A stretch of DNA of 64,000 nt from Methylomicrobium sp035916875 (GTDB lineage Bacteria > Pseudomonadota > Gammaproteobacteria > Methylococcales > Methylomonadaceae), in contig NZ_JAXUHN010000085.1 of NCBI RefSeq assembly GCF_035916875.1, forward strand, positions 1 through 64,000. Reading direction: 5' to 3'. The notes under the pieces are model-generated. The model ran no database searches. It was not told the origin of the DNA and was given only the letters and a program-made list of their open reading frames with translations. Position 1 is the first letter of the stretch. Each line of letters begins with the position of its first letter. Shown piece by piece: positions 1-6,463 of this stretch. The position numbers were made by a program, and so were the translations under genes.

Positions 1-1191
1 TTTTTCAACAAGACCCGAACCAACATTCTGGCCAACCCCTACGCCACGCTGACGGTCACGGACTCGCAAACCGCAGCCATCTACCGCCTGCACATCCGCT
101 ATCTGCATACCGAGACGTCTGGCCCCTTATTTGAAACCATGCGCGCCAAACTGGCGGGCATCGCCGCTCATACCGGCATGAGCAACGTGTTTCGCCTGCT
201 CGGCGCCGATTTATACCGCGTGCTGGACATCGAACGCGTCCCGGGAACGTCCTTACCTGCTGCCGAACAGCGCCCGAACTGGCTGTCCCTGCTGCGCAAG
301 TGTCTTGCGGCGACGTCCGCTTGCGAAGATATGGACGGTCTGGTCGATGCGGTATTGCATGCCTTGGAGGACAGTTTCGGCATCGGCCATGCGATCGTGC
401 TGATGCACGACCCCGCGCACAACAGCCTGTACACGGTCGCCAGCCTAGGCTACGAGACCGCCGGGATCGGTTCGGAAATTCCGCTGGGTCACGGCGTGAT
501 CGGGATTGCCGGGCAGATGCGGATTCCCATCCGCATCTCCCATATGGTCAACGAATACGGCTACGGCAAGGCCGTGCGCGCCAGCATGCAGCAAATCGGT
601 CTGACGACATTGCTGGAGACCGCGATCCCGATGCCCGGCATCGCCGAATGCCGCAGCCAAATGGCCGTTCCGATCAAGGCAAAAGAGCGCCTGTTGGGCG
701 TGCTGTATGTCGAAAGCGATCGGGATTGCCGGTTCGGTTACGATGAGGAAGACGCGATGGCGATCTTCGCGAACCATCTAGCGCAAGTCGTGTCTTCCCT
801 CGCGGCGGACGGCGACATCGTCGGCGGGCGCTTGAATGCGGCGGCGCCGATTGCCGACAAGGCCGGCACGCCGATTCGGGTCAGGCATTTTGCCAGGGAT
901 CACAGCGTATTCATCGACAATGCCTATCTGATCAAGGGCGTGGCGGGAGCGATCTTCTGGCATTTATTGCAGAATCACCAAACCGCGGGGCGCCAACAAT
1001 TCAGCAACCGCGAACTGCGCCTGCAGGCCGAACTGGGATTGCCGGACTTGGCCGACAACCTCGAAACCCGGCTGGTGTTGCTGAAGCGACGCCTGGAAGA
1101 GCGGCAATGCGGCATTTCGTTGCAGAAGGCAGGGCGCGGCGTGTTCAATCTGCAAGTCGAACATGCATTGATACTGGAGGAAACCGCTTGA
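1..1191 (+). CDS. Pyridoxamine-phosphate-oxidase-like / GAF / winged-helix regulator (5' end outside window)
   Basis: The frame is open from base 1, so the gene begins left of the window. The first in-frame ATG (139) is internal. The visible N-terminus (FFNKTRTNILANPYA and on to about residue 75) resembles the end of a PNPOx-type flavin-binding barrel. A GAF domain follows (about residues 95-270), containing GHGVIGIAGQ and SQMAVPIKAKERLLGVLYVES. The last 110 residues (from RVRHFARDHSVFID) look like a winged-helix or transcriptional-regulator C-terminus found in similar multi-domain proteins. The likely role is a cytoplasmic sensor-regulator that reads a small ligand or redox state; the ligand is unknown. 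The domain calls come from sequence resemblance and the function is inferred. Confidence 0.7.
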   Translation, partial: FFNKTRTNILANPYATLTVTDSQTAAIYRLHIRYLHTETSGPLFETMRAKLAGIAAHTGMSNVFRLLGADLYRVLDIERVPGTSLPAAEQRPNWLSLLRKCLAATSACEDMDGLVDAVLHALEDSFGIGHAIVLMHDPAHNSLYTVASLGYETAGIGSEIPLGHGVIGIAGQMRIPIRISHMVNEYGYGKAVRASMQQIGLTTLLETAIPMPGIAECRSQMAVPIKAKERLLGVLYVESDRDCRFGYDEEDAMAIFANHLAQVVSSLAADGDIVGGRLNAAAPIADKAGTPIRVRHFARDHSVFIDNAYLIKGVAGAIFWHLLQNHQTAGRQQFSNRELRLQAELGLPDLADNLETRLVLLKRRLEERQCGISLQKAGRGVFNLQVEHALILEETA

Positions 1192-1344
1192 AGGTTGCGG
1201 TTATCTTCGCGGCCGGCGCCGCTCGACCGATTCAAGGCAAGGCGTTCGCGAAGTTAGGAAAAATTTAATATTCTTTGCCGATTTTCTTAATCAGCTCCGA
1301 TCAGATGGCATGCTAGACTGGCGTTTTTGAATTCAGGAGCACAC

Positions 1345-1713
1345 ATGGGCATCACATTCATCCGTATCGCAGTCATCTACTTACTCGTAGGCGTCGGGCT
1401 CGGCATTTACATGGCTTCCAGCCACGCCTTCGAACAACGCGACACGCATGCGCACGCGAATCTTTTGGGCTGGGCTTCGCTGGCAATTTCGGGCCTTATC
1501 TACCAGGCTTTTCCGAAGCTCGCCGGCCATGTGCTGGCGAAGGTGCATTTCTGGCTCCACAACTTCGGATTACCCATCACCCTGATTGGCGTCGCGCTGA
1601 TTTACGGCGGAAACCCGCAAACAGGCGAGCCGATGGCAGGTATCGGTTCCAGCATCGTCGCGCTGAGCTTTGTGGCATTGCTGTTCAATGTATTTCGAGC
1701 GGATGCGCATTAA
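1345..1713 (+). CDS. Small haem-copper-oxidase subunit I-like membrane protein (122 aa)
   Basis: Begins at the ATG at 1345, preceded by AGGAG at 1335-1339. A TTG at 1327 is in frame but lacks a ribosome site. The protein has about four hydrophobic segments. Its DTHAHANLLGWASL stretch resembles the histidine-containing segment of cbb3-oxidase or nitric-oxide-reductase large subunits, where such histidines bind haem. At 122 residues it is far too short to be a complete oxidase subunit (usually over 450). Stand-alone proteins of this kind are often annotated as cytochrome c oxidase subunit I-like. An extended -10 (TGCTAGACT, 1312-1320) lies upstream without a clear -35. Haem binding is inferred, not shown. 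Confidence 0.65.
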   Translation: MGITFIRIAVIYLLVGVGLGIYMASSHAFEQRDTHAHANLLGWASLAISGLIYQAFPKLAGHVLAKVHFWLHNFGLPITLIGVALIYGGNPQTGEPMAGIGSSIVALSFVALLFNVFRADAH

Positions 1714-1918
1714 TACTTGGAAAACACCGAATGGGGGCAGGCACGATTATTGTCCTTCTTGGGCCTACCGCTTTCGAAGCGGCGCGCCGCGGCCCCAGCG
1801 CTTCGACCTGTTTCCTGAAACGTTCGCTACCCAGCGCCCAACCCTTGTGCATGCATTCGCGGATTTCCGCCAGATCATTGTCGGAGAGGGCTGCGCTGAA
1901 TAAATCCCGGTAGGTGTA
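1685..1918 (-). pseudogene. C-terminal remnant of a REP-associated tyrosine (IS200-like) transposase
   Basis: Only the C-terminal tail can be recognised. Residues equivalent to about 1754-1918 read YTYRDLFSAALSDNDLAEI, then a stretch with KGWALGSERFRKQVEAL and GPRR. This matches the usual end of RAYT/IS200-like proteins (a short helix, then LGSERF and a GRR tail). The catalytic HUH and tyrosine motifs are absent, so it cannot be active. The 3' end overlaps the stop of the preceding gene on the other strand. An inverted repeat lies directly upstream (1920-1990). Confidence 0.6.
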
Positions 1919-1919
1919 A

Positions 1920-1990
1920 CGGCTTGCATTTATCTGGCCAGGCTCGCATTTGATTTTTTCCCGGCTCACTTTATCTGCAAATGCAAGCCG
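1920..1990. repeat. 12-bp inverted repeat next to RAYT remnant
   Basis: CGGCTTGCATTT at 1920-1931 is the exact complement of AAATGCAAGCCG at 1979-1990. It abuts the transposase remnant, as REP-type palindromes often do near RAYT genes. It could also be a relic of an end of the element. Confidence 0.5.
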
Positions 1991-2124
1991 GTTACAACCG
2001 CTCAAGTTCGGATGGTCACCCTCCCATGAATGATCGAAAACGACCCGCAGCCGTCGGTCGCAATCCTGTTTCCCGACCGCCTGGTTCTTGGCACTAACCA
2101 GGCTCTGTCATTCTCCAAATCGTC

Positions 2125-2145
2125 TTGACATTCCAACAATGTCAA
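2125..2145. promoter_or_regulatory. Inverted repeat upstream of methyltransferase gene
   Basis: TTGACATT-CCAAC-AATGTCAA forms a perfect 8-bp inverted repeat 103 bp before the methyltransferase start. TTGACA could be a -35 box, but no good -10 lies 17 bp downstream. It may be an operator. No regulator can be assigned. Confidence 0.3.
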
Positions 2146-2247
2146 AGGCAAGATTTCTTAGGTTCAACAGTAAATCTGAATTTTCTATAAAAACTGACGA
2201 CATTACATTTCCACAATCAAAACTGACAAAAATTTCAAGGGCTCCCA

Positions 2248-3072
2248 ATGAATACATTTGAAGAAGCGAAGGCTAAAACAACTCATGCATACAATGCAGC
2301 GGCCGATTTATTCGACCACCCTGCCAACACTTTCTGGAACCGGTTTGGCAGAAGTACGGTAGCGCGCATCAACTTATTGCCGGGAGAACGGGTATTGGAT
2401 GTGTGTTCAGGGACTGGCGCTTCGGCACTACCGGCGGCGATAATGGTAGGGCCTAACGGAAAAGTGATTGCGGTCGATTTGGCGGATAAGTTGCTGGCCG
2501 AGGCAAAAATTAAAGCCGAGGCGAAGAAGCTGACGAATTTGGAATTTCAAGTCGGCGACATGCTCTCGCTCGGTTATCCTGATGCCTGTTTCGATGCAGC
2601 GATCTGCGTTTTTGGAATCTTTTTTGTGCCTGATATGGCGCTAGCAGTAAAGGAATTATGGCGACAAGTTCGACCCGGAGGGCGTTTAGCCATCACGACA
2701 TGGGGAGCGGATTTGTTTGAACCGGCCAATAGCCTATTTTGGCAGTCAGTTCGTGATGAACGCCCTGAATTGTACAAAGACTTTAATCCTTGGGATCGCA
2801 TTTCCAATCCGGAAGGTCTCAGGGCCATGCTGTCAGAAGCCGGCATCCACGATGTCGATATTGTTACCGAACAATCCATACATCCACTACATACTCCTGA
2901 AGACTGGTGGGTACTGGTGATGGGAAGCGGTTATCGAGGTACGTTGGATCAATTTGAACCTAATCAATTGCAACGCGTGAAGCAGGCAAATCTATCGCAA
3001 CTGCGGGCCAAGTCGATCACCGGAATCGAGGCAAATGTGATTTATGCCATTGCCAATAAGCCGTTGGCTTAA
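2248..3072 (+). CDS. Class I SAM-dependent methyltransferase (UbiE-like fold)
   Basis: 274 residues. Motif I (VLDVCSGTGASALPAA, about residues 49-64) is the glycine-rich S-adenosylmethionine loop. It is followed by an acidic VIAVDLADKLL strand end and GDMLSL, as in UbiE/Coq5-type enzymes. The later AVKELWRQVRPGGRLAIT matches the conserved post-motif region. The C-terminal third, which usually sets substrate choice, is not recognised, so the acceptor is unknown. It stands alone between remnants of mobile or broken genes, so it may be acquired cargo. The start ATG lacks a strong Shine-Dalgarno sequence. Confidence 0.8.
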   Translation: MNTFEEAKAKTTHAYNAAADLFDHPANTFWNRFGRSTVARINLLPGERVLDVCSGTGASALPAAIMVGPNGKVIAVDLADKLLAEAKIKAEAKKLTNLEFQVGDMLSLGYPDACFDAAICVFGIFFVPDMALAVKELWRQVRPGGRLAITTWGADLFEPANSLFWQSVRDERPELYKDFNPWDRISNPEGLRAMLSEAGIHDVDIVTEQSIHPLHTPEDWWVLVMGSGYRGTLDQFEPNQLQRVKQANLSQLRAKSITGIEANVIYAIANKPLA

Positions 3073-3206
3073 TTGTATTTATTTGTCCCGATTGTACAGT
3101 TGAAGTTTTCTGAGCAAGAAAATCGCTTGGCCTTCTCATCGTGGTAAGCCGAATACTTTGGTCACAGTTAACTCATACGGGAGACTTGACGATAGTGCTC
3201 ACCAGC

Positions 3207-3384
3207 GTCAACACATATCTTGTCCAACTCAGGAAGCAGCGGTTGGCCGCAAGAGCAACTGGCACTCGAGTGCGGCATGGCGCGGAGCTATTCGGGCGGG
3301 GTAGAGCGCGGAAAAAGGAATATTGCCTTGTTGAATATTTGCAAATTGGCGGATGCCTTATCGGTGTCTCCTGCAGAGATGTTA
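3207..3384 (+). pseudogene. XRE-family helix-turn-helix regulator, frameshifted remnant
   Basis: Two frames together spell a Cro/CI-type HTH. NTYLVQLRKQR (3210-3242) is read in one frame. WPQEQLALECGMARSY followed by SGGVERGKRNIALLNI, then ADALSVSPAEML (3244-3384), is read in another. The family pattern RKQRGWSQEQLA would be restored by adding two bases near 3240, so a 2-bp deletion is the simplest explanation. The frame then runs into the 3' end of an opposing truncated gene, so both ends are lost. Confidence 0.6.
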
Positions 3385-3636
3385 CAGTTTCACTGCGGAG
3401 CCGGCGGATTCCACGGGTGCCTTGTTGGGTTCCATCCATTCCTTGGTTTTGGTTGTCCAGCTTCCCGCAAGGCTTGCTAATTGCTTGTGCTGCTCGCTCG
3501 GTGCGGCGAGTTTCGTGTAGACTTCCATCATCGCCTGTGGATCCATCTTTTTCTCCGCCTTTTTGTCTTTCGCTATGACAGTGGATGCCATCAGCACGGC
3601 GCAGAGACTGGTGAAAGTGAGTTGTATGTAACGCAT
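3382..3636 (-). pseudogene. 5' fragment of a secreted DUF1579-type protein
   Basis: A strong ribosome site (AGGAGG) precedes the ATG at 3636, and residues 1-22 form a signal peptide ending near STVIA-KDKK. The mature part contains QLASLAGSWTTKTKEWME and ESAGSA, which matches the start of DUF1579 domains (normally about 160-200 residues). The sequence breaks off after about 80 residues, exactly where the XRE remnant ends on the other strand. This marks a deletion or recombination junction near 3385-3397. The product, if made, would be a stub. Confidence 0.55.
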
Positions 3637-3667
3637 GGTTTCCTCCTTTCAGGATGTGGTTAGAAAT

Positions 3668-3892
3668 TCATGTGAATACCAGGCCCATCGTGATCTTTGC
3701 TCCCGCGCCGACGAAAGCATCGACATTCACCACCTCTATGCGGAGGATGAGGGATGATCCTTTAAGTGACTTCGGCATGAGAGATCCCCAATCAGGGCAT
3801 TTGTCGGTCAGCATGACAGCCGAGCCGCCAATACGGATGCAGGCATGGACCAGTTTCATGGCACCGAACGCGTTTTGGTAAAACTCGACATC
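3668..3892 (-). pseudogene. Internal fragment of a PhnB-like VOC (glyoxalase-fold) protein
   Basis: Read leftward, the frame gives DVEFYQNAFGAMKLVHACIR, then IGGSAVMLTDKCPDWG and a stretch ending VDAFVGAGAKITMGLVF. These match the order of conserved segments in PhnB/YdhE-like VOC proteins (EFY..AFGA; GGS..ML.D; AGAK.TMPL). A stop lies directly upstream of the DVEFY segment and the C-terminal third is missing. Both ends are therefore gone. Confidence 0.6.
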
Positions 3893-4348
3893 CCTATCTC
3901 GTCGTCACGACTTCCAACTTGCGTTTGATAGCTTCGCCCGCGTTCAATGCCTCCAAGAGCGCACAGATGAATTACCTCGCGCTTGGCGCTCGGCAAGAAG
4001 GCGCGGGGTGAAAGTTAGGCCTAGAGTATATGTCTTTGGTTCCCTCTTCGCTGCCTATCAAAAACTTTTGAATTTCGAATGCCTGAATCTGGCCACGTGC
4101 GAGCGGACGAGCAGATTATCGTAAATGGCAGGTTGCTGCGTATCAGTTAGGCTGTGTAATTCACCGCCGGATACTCGACGGCGCGGCGTTCGTGCATCTC
4201 CCGGCATGAACTGTTCGTCGTCGAGCTCTTTGCGCGCTATCAAGATCGAGACCCCAGACTTTTTATACAGCTTGCGATGAGACTGTGTTTTCTGAATTCG
4301 GAATGAATCTGCGCCAATCTGTCACGCGCGACAATATGCCACATTCCT

Positions 4349-4391
4349 AGCTTAAGCAAACCCTGATATTCTATGCGACATTGCTTAAGCT
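4349..4391. repeat. 11-bp inverted repeat
   Basis: AGCTTAAGCAA (4349-4359) and TTGCTTAAGCT (4381-4391) are exact complements with a 21-bp spacer. The repeat lies 21 bp before a terminator hairpin, so the two could bracket a small RNA or form part of a lost gene's 3' end. Confidence 0.5.
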
Positions 4392-4412
4392 TATAGCAAT
4401 ACTTCCTCCTTC

Positions 4413-4439
4413 AAATCCGGCTCTACGCCGGATTTTTTT
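4413..4439 (+). terminator. Rho-independent terminator without an obvious gene
   Basis: AAATCCGGC (4413-4421), loop TCTAC, GCCGGATTT (4427-4435), then a T run. The stem is perfect at 9 bp. It terminates rightward transcription, but no rightward gene lies upstream within 1 kb apart from debris. Confidence 0.75.
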
Positions 4440-4526
4440 GTCTGGAGATTTGATGTTGCAGCACAGTTGAGTGCTTGGTGCGAGGGATTAACTTGCTCAA
4501 TACCTTGTATCGGATCCCTGGTTTTT

Positions 4527-4623
4527 GTAGGTTGGGTTAGCAACAGCGTAACCCAACAGTCAAAGTTATCAGCGGCGGACAGGCCTTCATGTTGAGCTAC
4601 GGCTAACGCCTAACCCAACCTAC
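4527..4623. repeat. REP/BIME-like paired palindromes
   Basis: GTAGGTTGGGTTAG (4527-4540) is mirrored by CTAACCCAACCTAC (4610-4623). Inside, GTTGGGTTA/TAACCCAAC (4531-4539/4549-4557) forms a perfect 9-bp hairpin, and GTTGAGCTA...TAACCCAAC a weaker second one. Sequences with this GTAGGTTGGGTTAG core occur as dispersed palindromic repeats in many bacteria, typically mobilised by RAYT enzymes. Confidence 0.65.
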
Positions 4624-4664
4624 GGTCCTGCGTTTCATCGAGGCATGCTAAGGAAATCCGGATT

Positions 4665-5096
4665 TCAAAAGCTCAAACTATCCAACAAACAAATACTGCC
4701 AAGGGATTGAGTTTTCGCATAATGCCGTTTATCGGCCGTCACCAAAACCGCCTGATTGCACAAGGCCATGGCGTGGAAAACGGCATCGTAAATGGATGGG
4801 TAACCGCTTTTATCATGACCGCCGGCGATAATCTGCAACGCCTTCTTTCGCTCGTCGCTGGTGATGGCGCGCATTTGCATCAAATACCGCTGCGCCTCCA
4901 GCAGTTCAACGACGGCATCGATAGGCACGCCGCAGCGTTGCGCGGTATTCACCACTTCAAGAAACAGCAAATCGGGCGCAAACAGCATGGCTTCGCCCTC
5001 CGCGGCTTTGATGAAAAGCTGTTGTGCCTTGTCACGGTCTGCTTCGTCCAGATAAAGCTTGTTGAATACCGAGCTGTCGATCACATAGCGTTGCAT
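4665..5096 (-). CDS. PIN-domain toxin, VapC-type
   Basis: 143 residues from the ATG at 5096, two bases after the antitoxin stop. A TTG two codons upstream overlaps that stop and is less likely. The PIN fold signature is present: YVIDSSVFNKL (first acidic residue), LLFLEVVNTAQR (conserved glutamate), and SIYDAVFHAMAL followed by VLVTADKRHY (C-terminal aspartates). PIN toxins are metal-dependent RNases that cleave tRNA or rRNA when freed from their antitoxin. All expected acidic residues appear intact, so the toxin should be active. The target RNA cannot be predicted. Confidence 0.85.
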   Translation of the reverse strand: MQRYVIDSSVFNKLYLDEADRDKAQQLFIKAAEGEAMLFAPDLLFLEVVNTAQRCGVPIDAVVELLEAQRYLMQMRAITSDERKKALQIIAGGHDKSGYPSIYDAVFHAMALCNQAVLVTADKRHYAKTQSLGSICLLDSLSF

Positions 5097-5098
5097 TC

Positions 5099-5347
5099 TC
5101 AATCCCGACTGGCATCGATCACTTGCTGGATTCGGTCCGCTCTGACTTCCCGCAATACGTCGACCGAATCTTGGTCAATTTTGTAAGGTTTGAAGTCCAG
5201 GATTTTTTTCAGCGCCTGCTGCTTGTGCCAGTCGTCCACGGCTTTCTGAATAGCCTGGCTGATAAAGGCCGCACGTTCGCCTTTGCCGGTGATGTCATCC
5301 AGTTCGGCTTTTAAACGGTCGTCAATGGTAATACTGATTCTTTGCAT
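5099..5347 (-). CDS. Ribbon-helix-helix antitoxin, VapB-type
   Basis: 82 residues from the ATG at 5347, with GAGGTGG six bases upstream. A GTG at 5356 lies inside the ribosome site. The N-terminus (MQRISITIDDRLKAELDDIT) is the beta-strand of a CopG/MetJ-like ribbon-helix-helix DNA-binding domain. AAFISQAIQKAVDDW forms its second helix. The C-terminal half should wrap the toxin. It is cotranscribed with the PIN toxin and very probably autoregulates through the palindrome at 5379-5391. Confidence 0.8.
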   Translation of the reverse strand: MQRISITIDDRLKAELDDITGKGERAAFISQAIQKAVDDWHKQQALKKILDFKPYKIDQDSVDVLREVRADRIQQVIDASRD

Positions 5348-5378
5348 TTGTACCACCTCAGTTTTTAAGAAAAAATAA

Positions 5379-5391
5379 TACCATAATAGTA
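5379..5391. promoter_or_regulatory. Candidate antitoxin operator
   Basis: TACCATAATAGTA is an imperfect 13-bp palindrome in the AT-rich promoter region 32 bp upstream of the antitoxin ATG. RHH antitoxins usually bind such sites. The assignment is inferred from position and symmetry only. Confidence 0.35.
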
Positions 5392-5444
5392 AAAAGCAGC
5401 GCCTAAATCCTTCTTTGGGGCATTATGGCTGATCCTTTCGAATA

Positions 5445-5548
5445 TTATTTTATCGTCACCTGGCCGTTCATGAGCATAGGGAGGAGCCAGTCGCGCAGTT
5501 CGATTAACTGCTGATTTTCTAAACTGCGTTGAAAGATCATTTTGTTGT
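5445..5548 (-). pseudogene. C-terminal remnant of type I restriction specificity subunit HsdS
   Basis: Read leftward, the frame gives FQRSLENQQLIELRDWLL, then PMLMNGQVTIK and a stop (5445-5447). The ENQ.L.ELRDWLLPMLMNGQV signature is characteristic of the last helix of HsdS proteins. Only about 34 codons remain. The upstream part is replaced by an IS481 transposase fragment on the other strand beginning at about 5552. No hsdM or hsdR is present in the window. Confidence 0.7.
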
Positions 5549-5551
5549 AGT

Positions 5552-5899
5552 TTGACACAACTCCATCATATCGTTGCAAAAGTGTATCGTCTGGATATGC
5601 AATACAAGGGCACAGGCCAGCATGCCTTTGTCAAAGCCTGCCTGCAACACGGCATCGGCCAGAAGTTTACCCGTGTCAATCGGCCTCAAACCAACGGCAA
5701 AGCCGAACGGGGCATTCGCACCTTAATGGAGATGTGGCACAATCAGACCTGCTTTAAGGACAGCGCTGATCGTCGTATTCAATTGATCCGTTTCATTAAC
5801 TTCTACAATACCGTGAAGCCTCATAAGAGTTTGAATAATGCTACCCCTTATGAAATACTCACCGCTTATTTCAATCAACCCCTCTGTAAACAACCCTGA
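5552..5899 (+). pseudogene. IS481-type transposase, C-terminal half only
   Basis: The recognisable part starts near 5597. GQHAFVKACLQHGIGQKF is followed by VNRPQTNGKAERGIRTLMEM, the C-terminal third of the DDE integrase core including the catalytic glutamate (NGKAER). The HKSLNNATPYEIL tail follows, as in IS481/IS3-like transposases. The N-terminal HTH and the first two catalytic aspartates are missing, so it is inactive. The few codons before 5597 are not transposase-like. Confidence 0.75.
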
Positions 5900-6050
5900 G
5901 ATTTCTTACATTTTAATTATTCAAATCTATTTAAAGTTATTTCCTGACATTCATTGCTGACTGGATTTATAACTCGGATGAGCATTTCTGTTATTGCTCT
6001 CGTCTTAGATGGATTTGTAACGAGTATTCAAAATACGAGTACTCTCTTTT

Positions 6051-6452
6051 TTAAGGTTTGCAGAACCTTGCAAAGCTGTCAACAATATAACAAAAGGCTC
6101 TAGTCGCCGGATCAGGTGATGTAAGTCCAGTTTCTATGGTAGAGGCAATTGCCGCATGTGGGACTTTTTTAAGCAACGGTCCCAACTTGGCCAATACCGT
6201 TAACATGCTAGAAGAGGGAGTGTCCCGCCTCGACGTTAGTTTTTCATTTAACACAGCCAGCATTCCCTGTAAAAAAACCACTTGAGCTGTTTGCATCTGC
6301 TCACCACCGAACGCCCATTGGACACAGGGAAATAACAGCAAGGCATAGCTGTTATCAGAGCTATAAGATTCACCCAATAAGTGCTTCGCGAGAAGTTCGT
6401 TTGCAACCTGTGAATAGCAAATCAATGACTTAGAGAGCTCAAGAAATGCCAA
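6051..6452 (-). CDS. Small helical protein downstream of the NACHT gene
   Basis: 133 residues from a TTG at 6452, 11 bp after the NACHT stop and with no clear ribosome site. The frame is open only from just upstream (a TGA lies four codons before the TTG). The sequence is predicted mostly alpha-helical (GMLAVLNEKLTS, MLTVLAKLGPLLKKV), has no signal peptide and matches no family I recognise. Three readings are possible: a true second subunit coupled to the NACHT gene, the last helical repeats of that protein reached by a -1 frameshift near its stop, or a piece cut off by a mutation. Its composition resembles the repeats next door. Confidence 0.5.
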   Translation of the reverse strand: MAFLELSKSLICYSQVANELLAKHLLGESYSSDNSYALLLFPCVQWAFGGEQMQTAQVVFLQGMLAVLNEKLTSRRDTPSSSMLTVLAKLGPLLKKVPHAAIASTIETGLTSPDPATRAFCYIVDSFARFCKP

Positions 6453-6463
6453 TGAACTTGTTG

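Larger units (their letters stand above)
3893..4664. other. Gene-poor stretch with degenerate sequence
   Basis: No intact gene is visible. A 61-codon leftward frame (4058-4243) and a short leftward frame ending KRKLEVVTTR near 3900 look like protein debris but match no family I know. The stretch also holds an inverted repeat (4349-4391), a terminator-like hairpin (4413-4439) and a REP-like palindromic element (4527-4623), listed separately. Confidence 0.5.
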
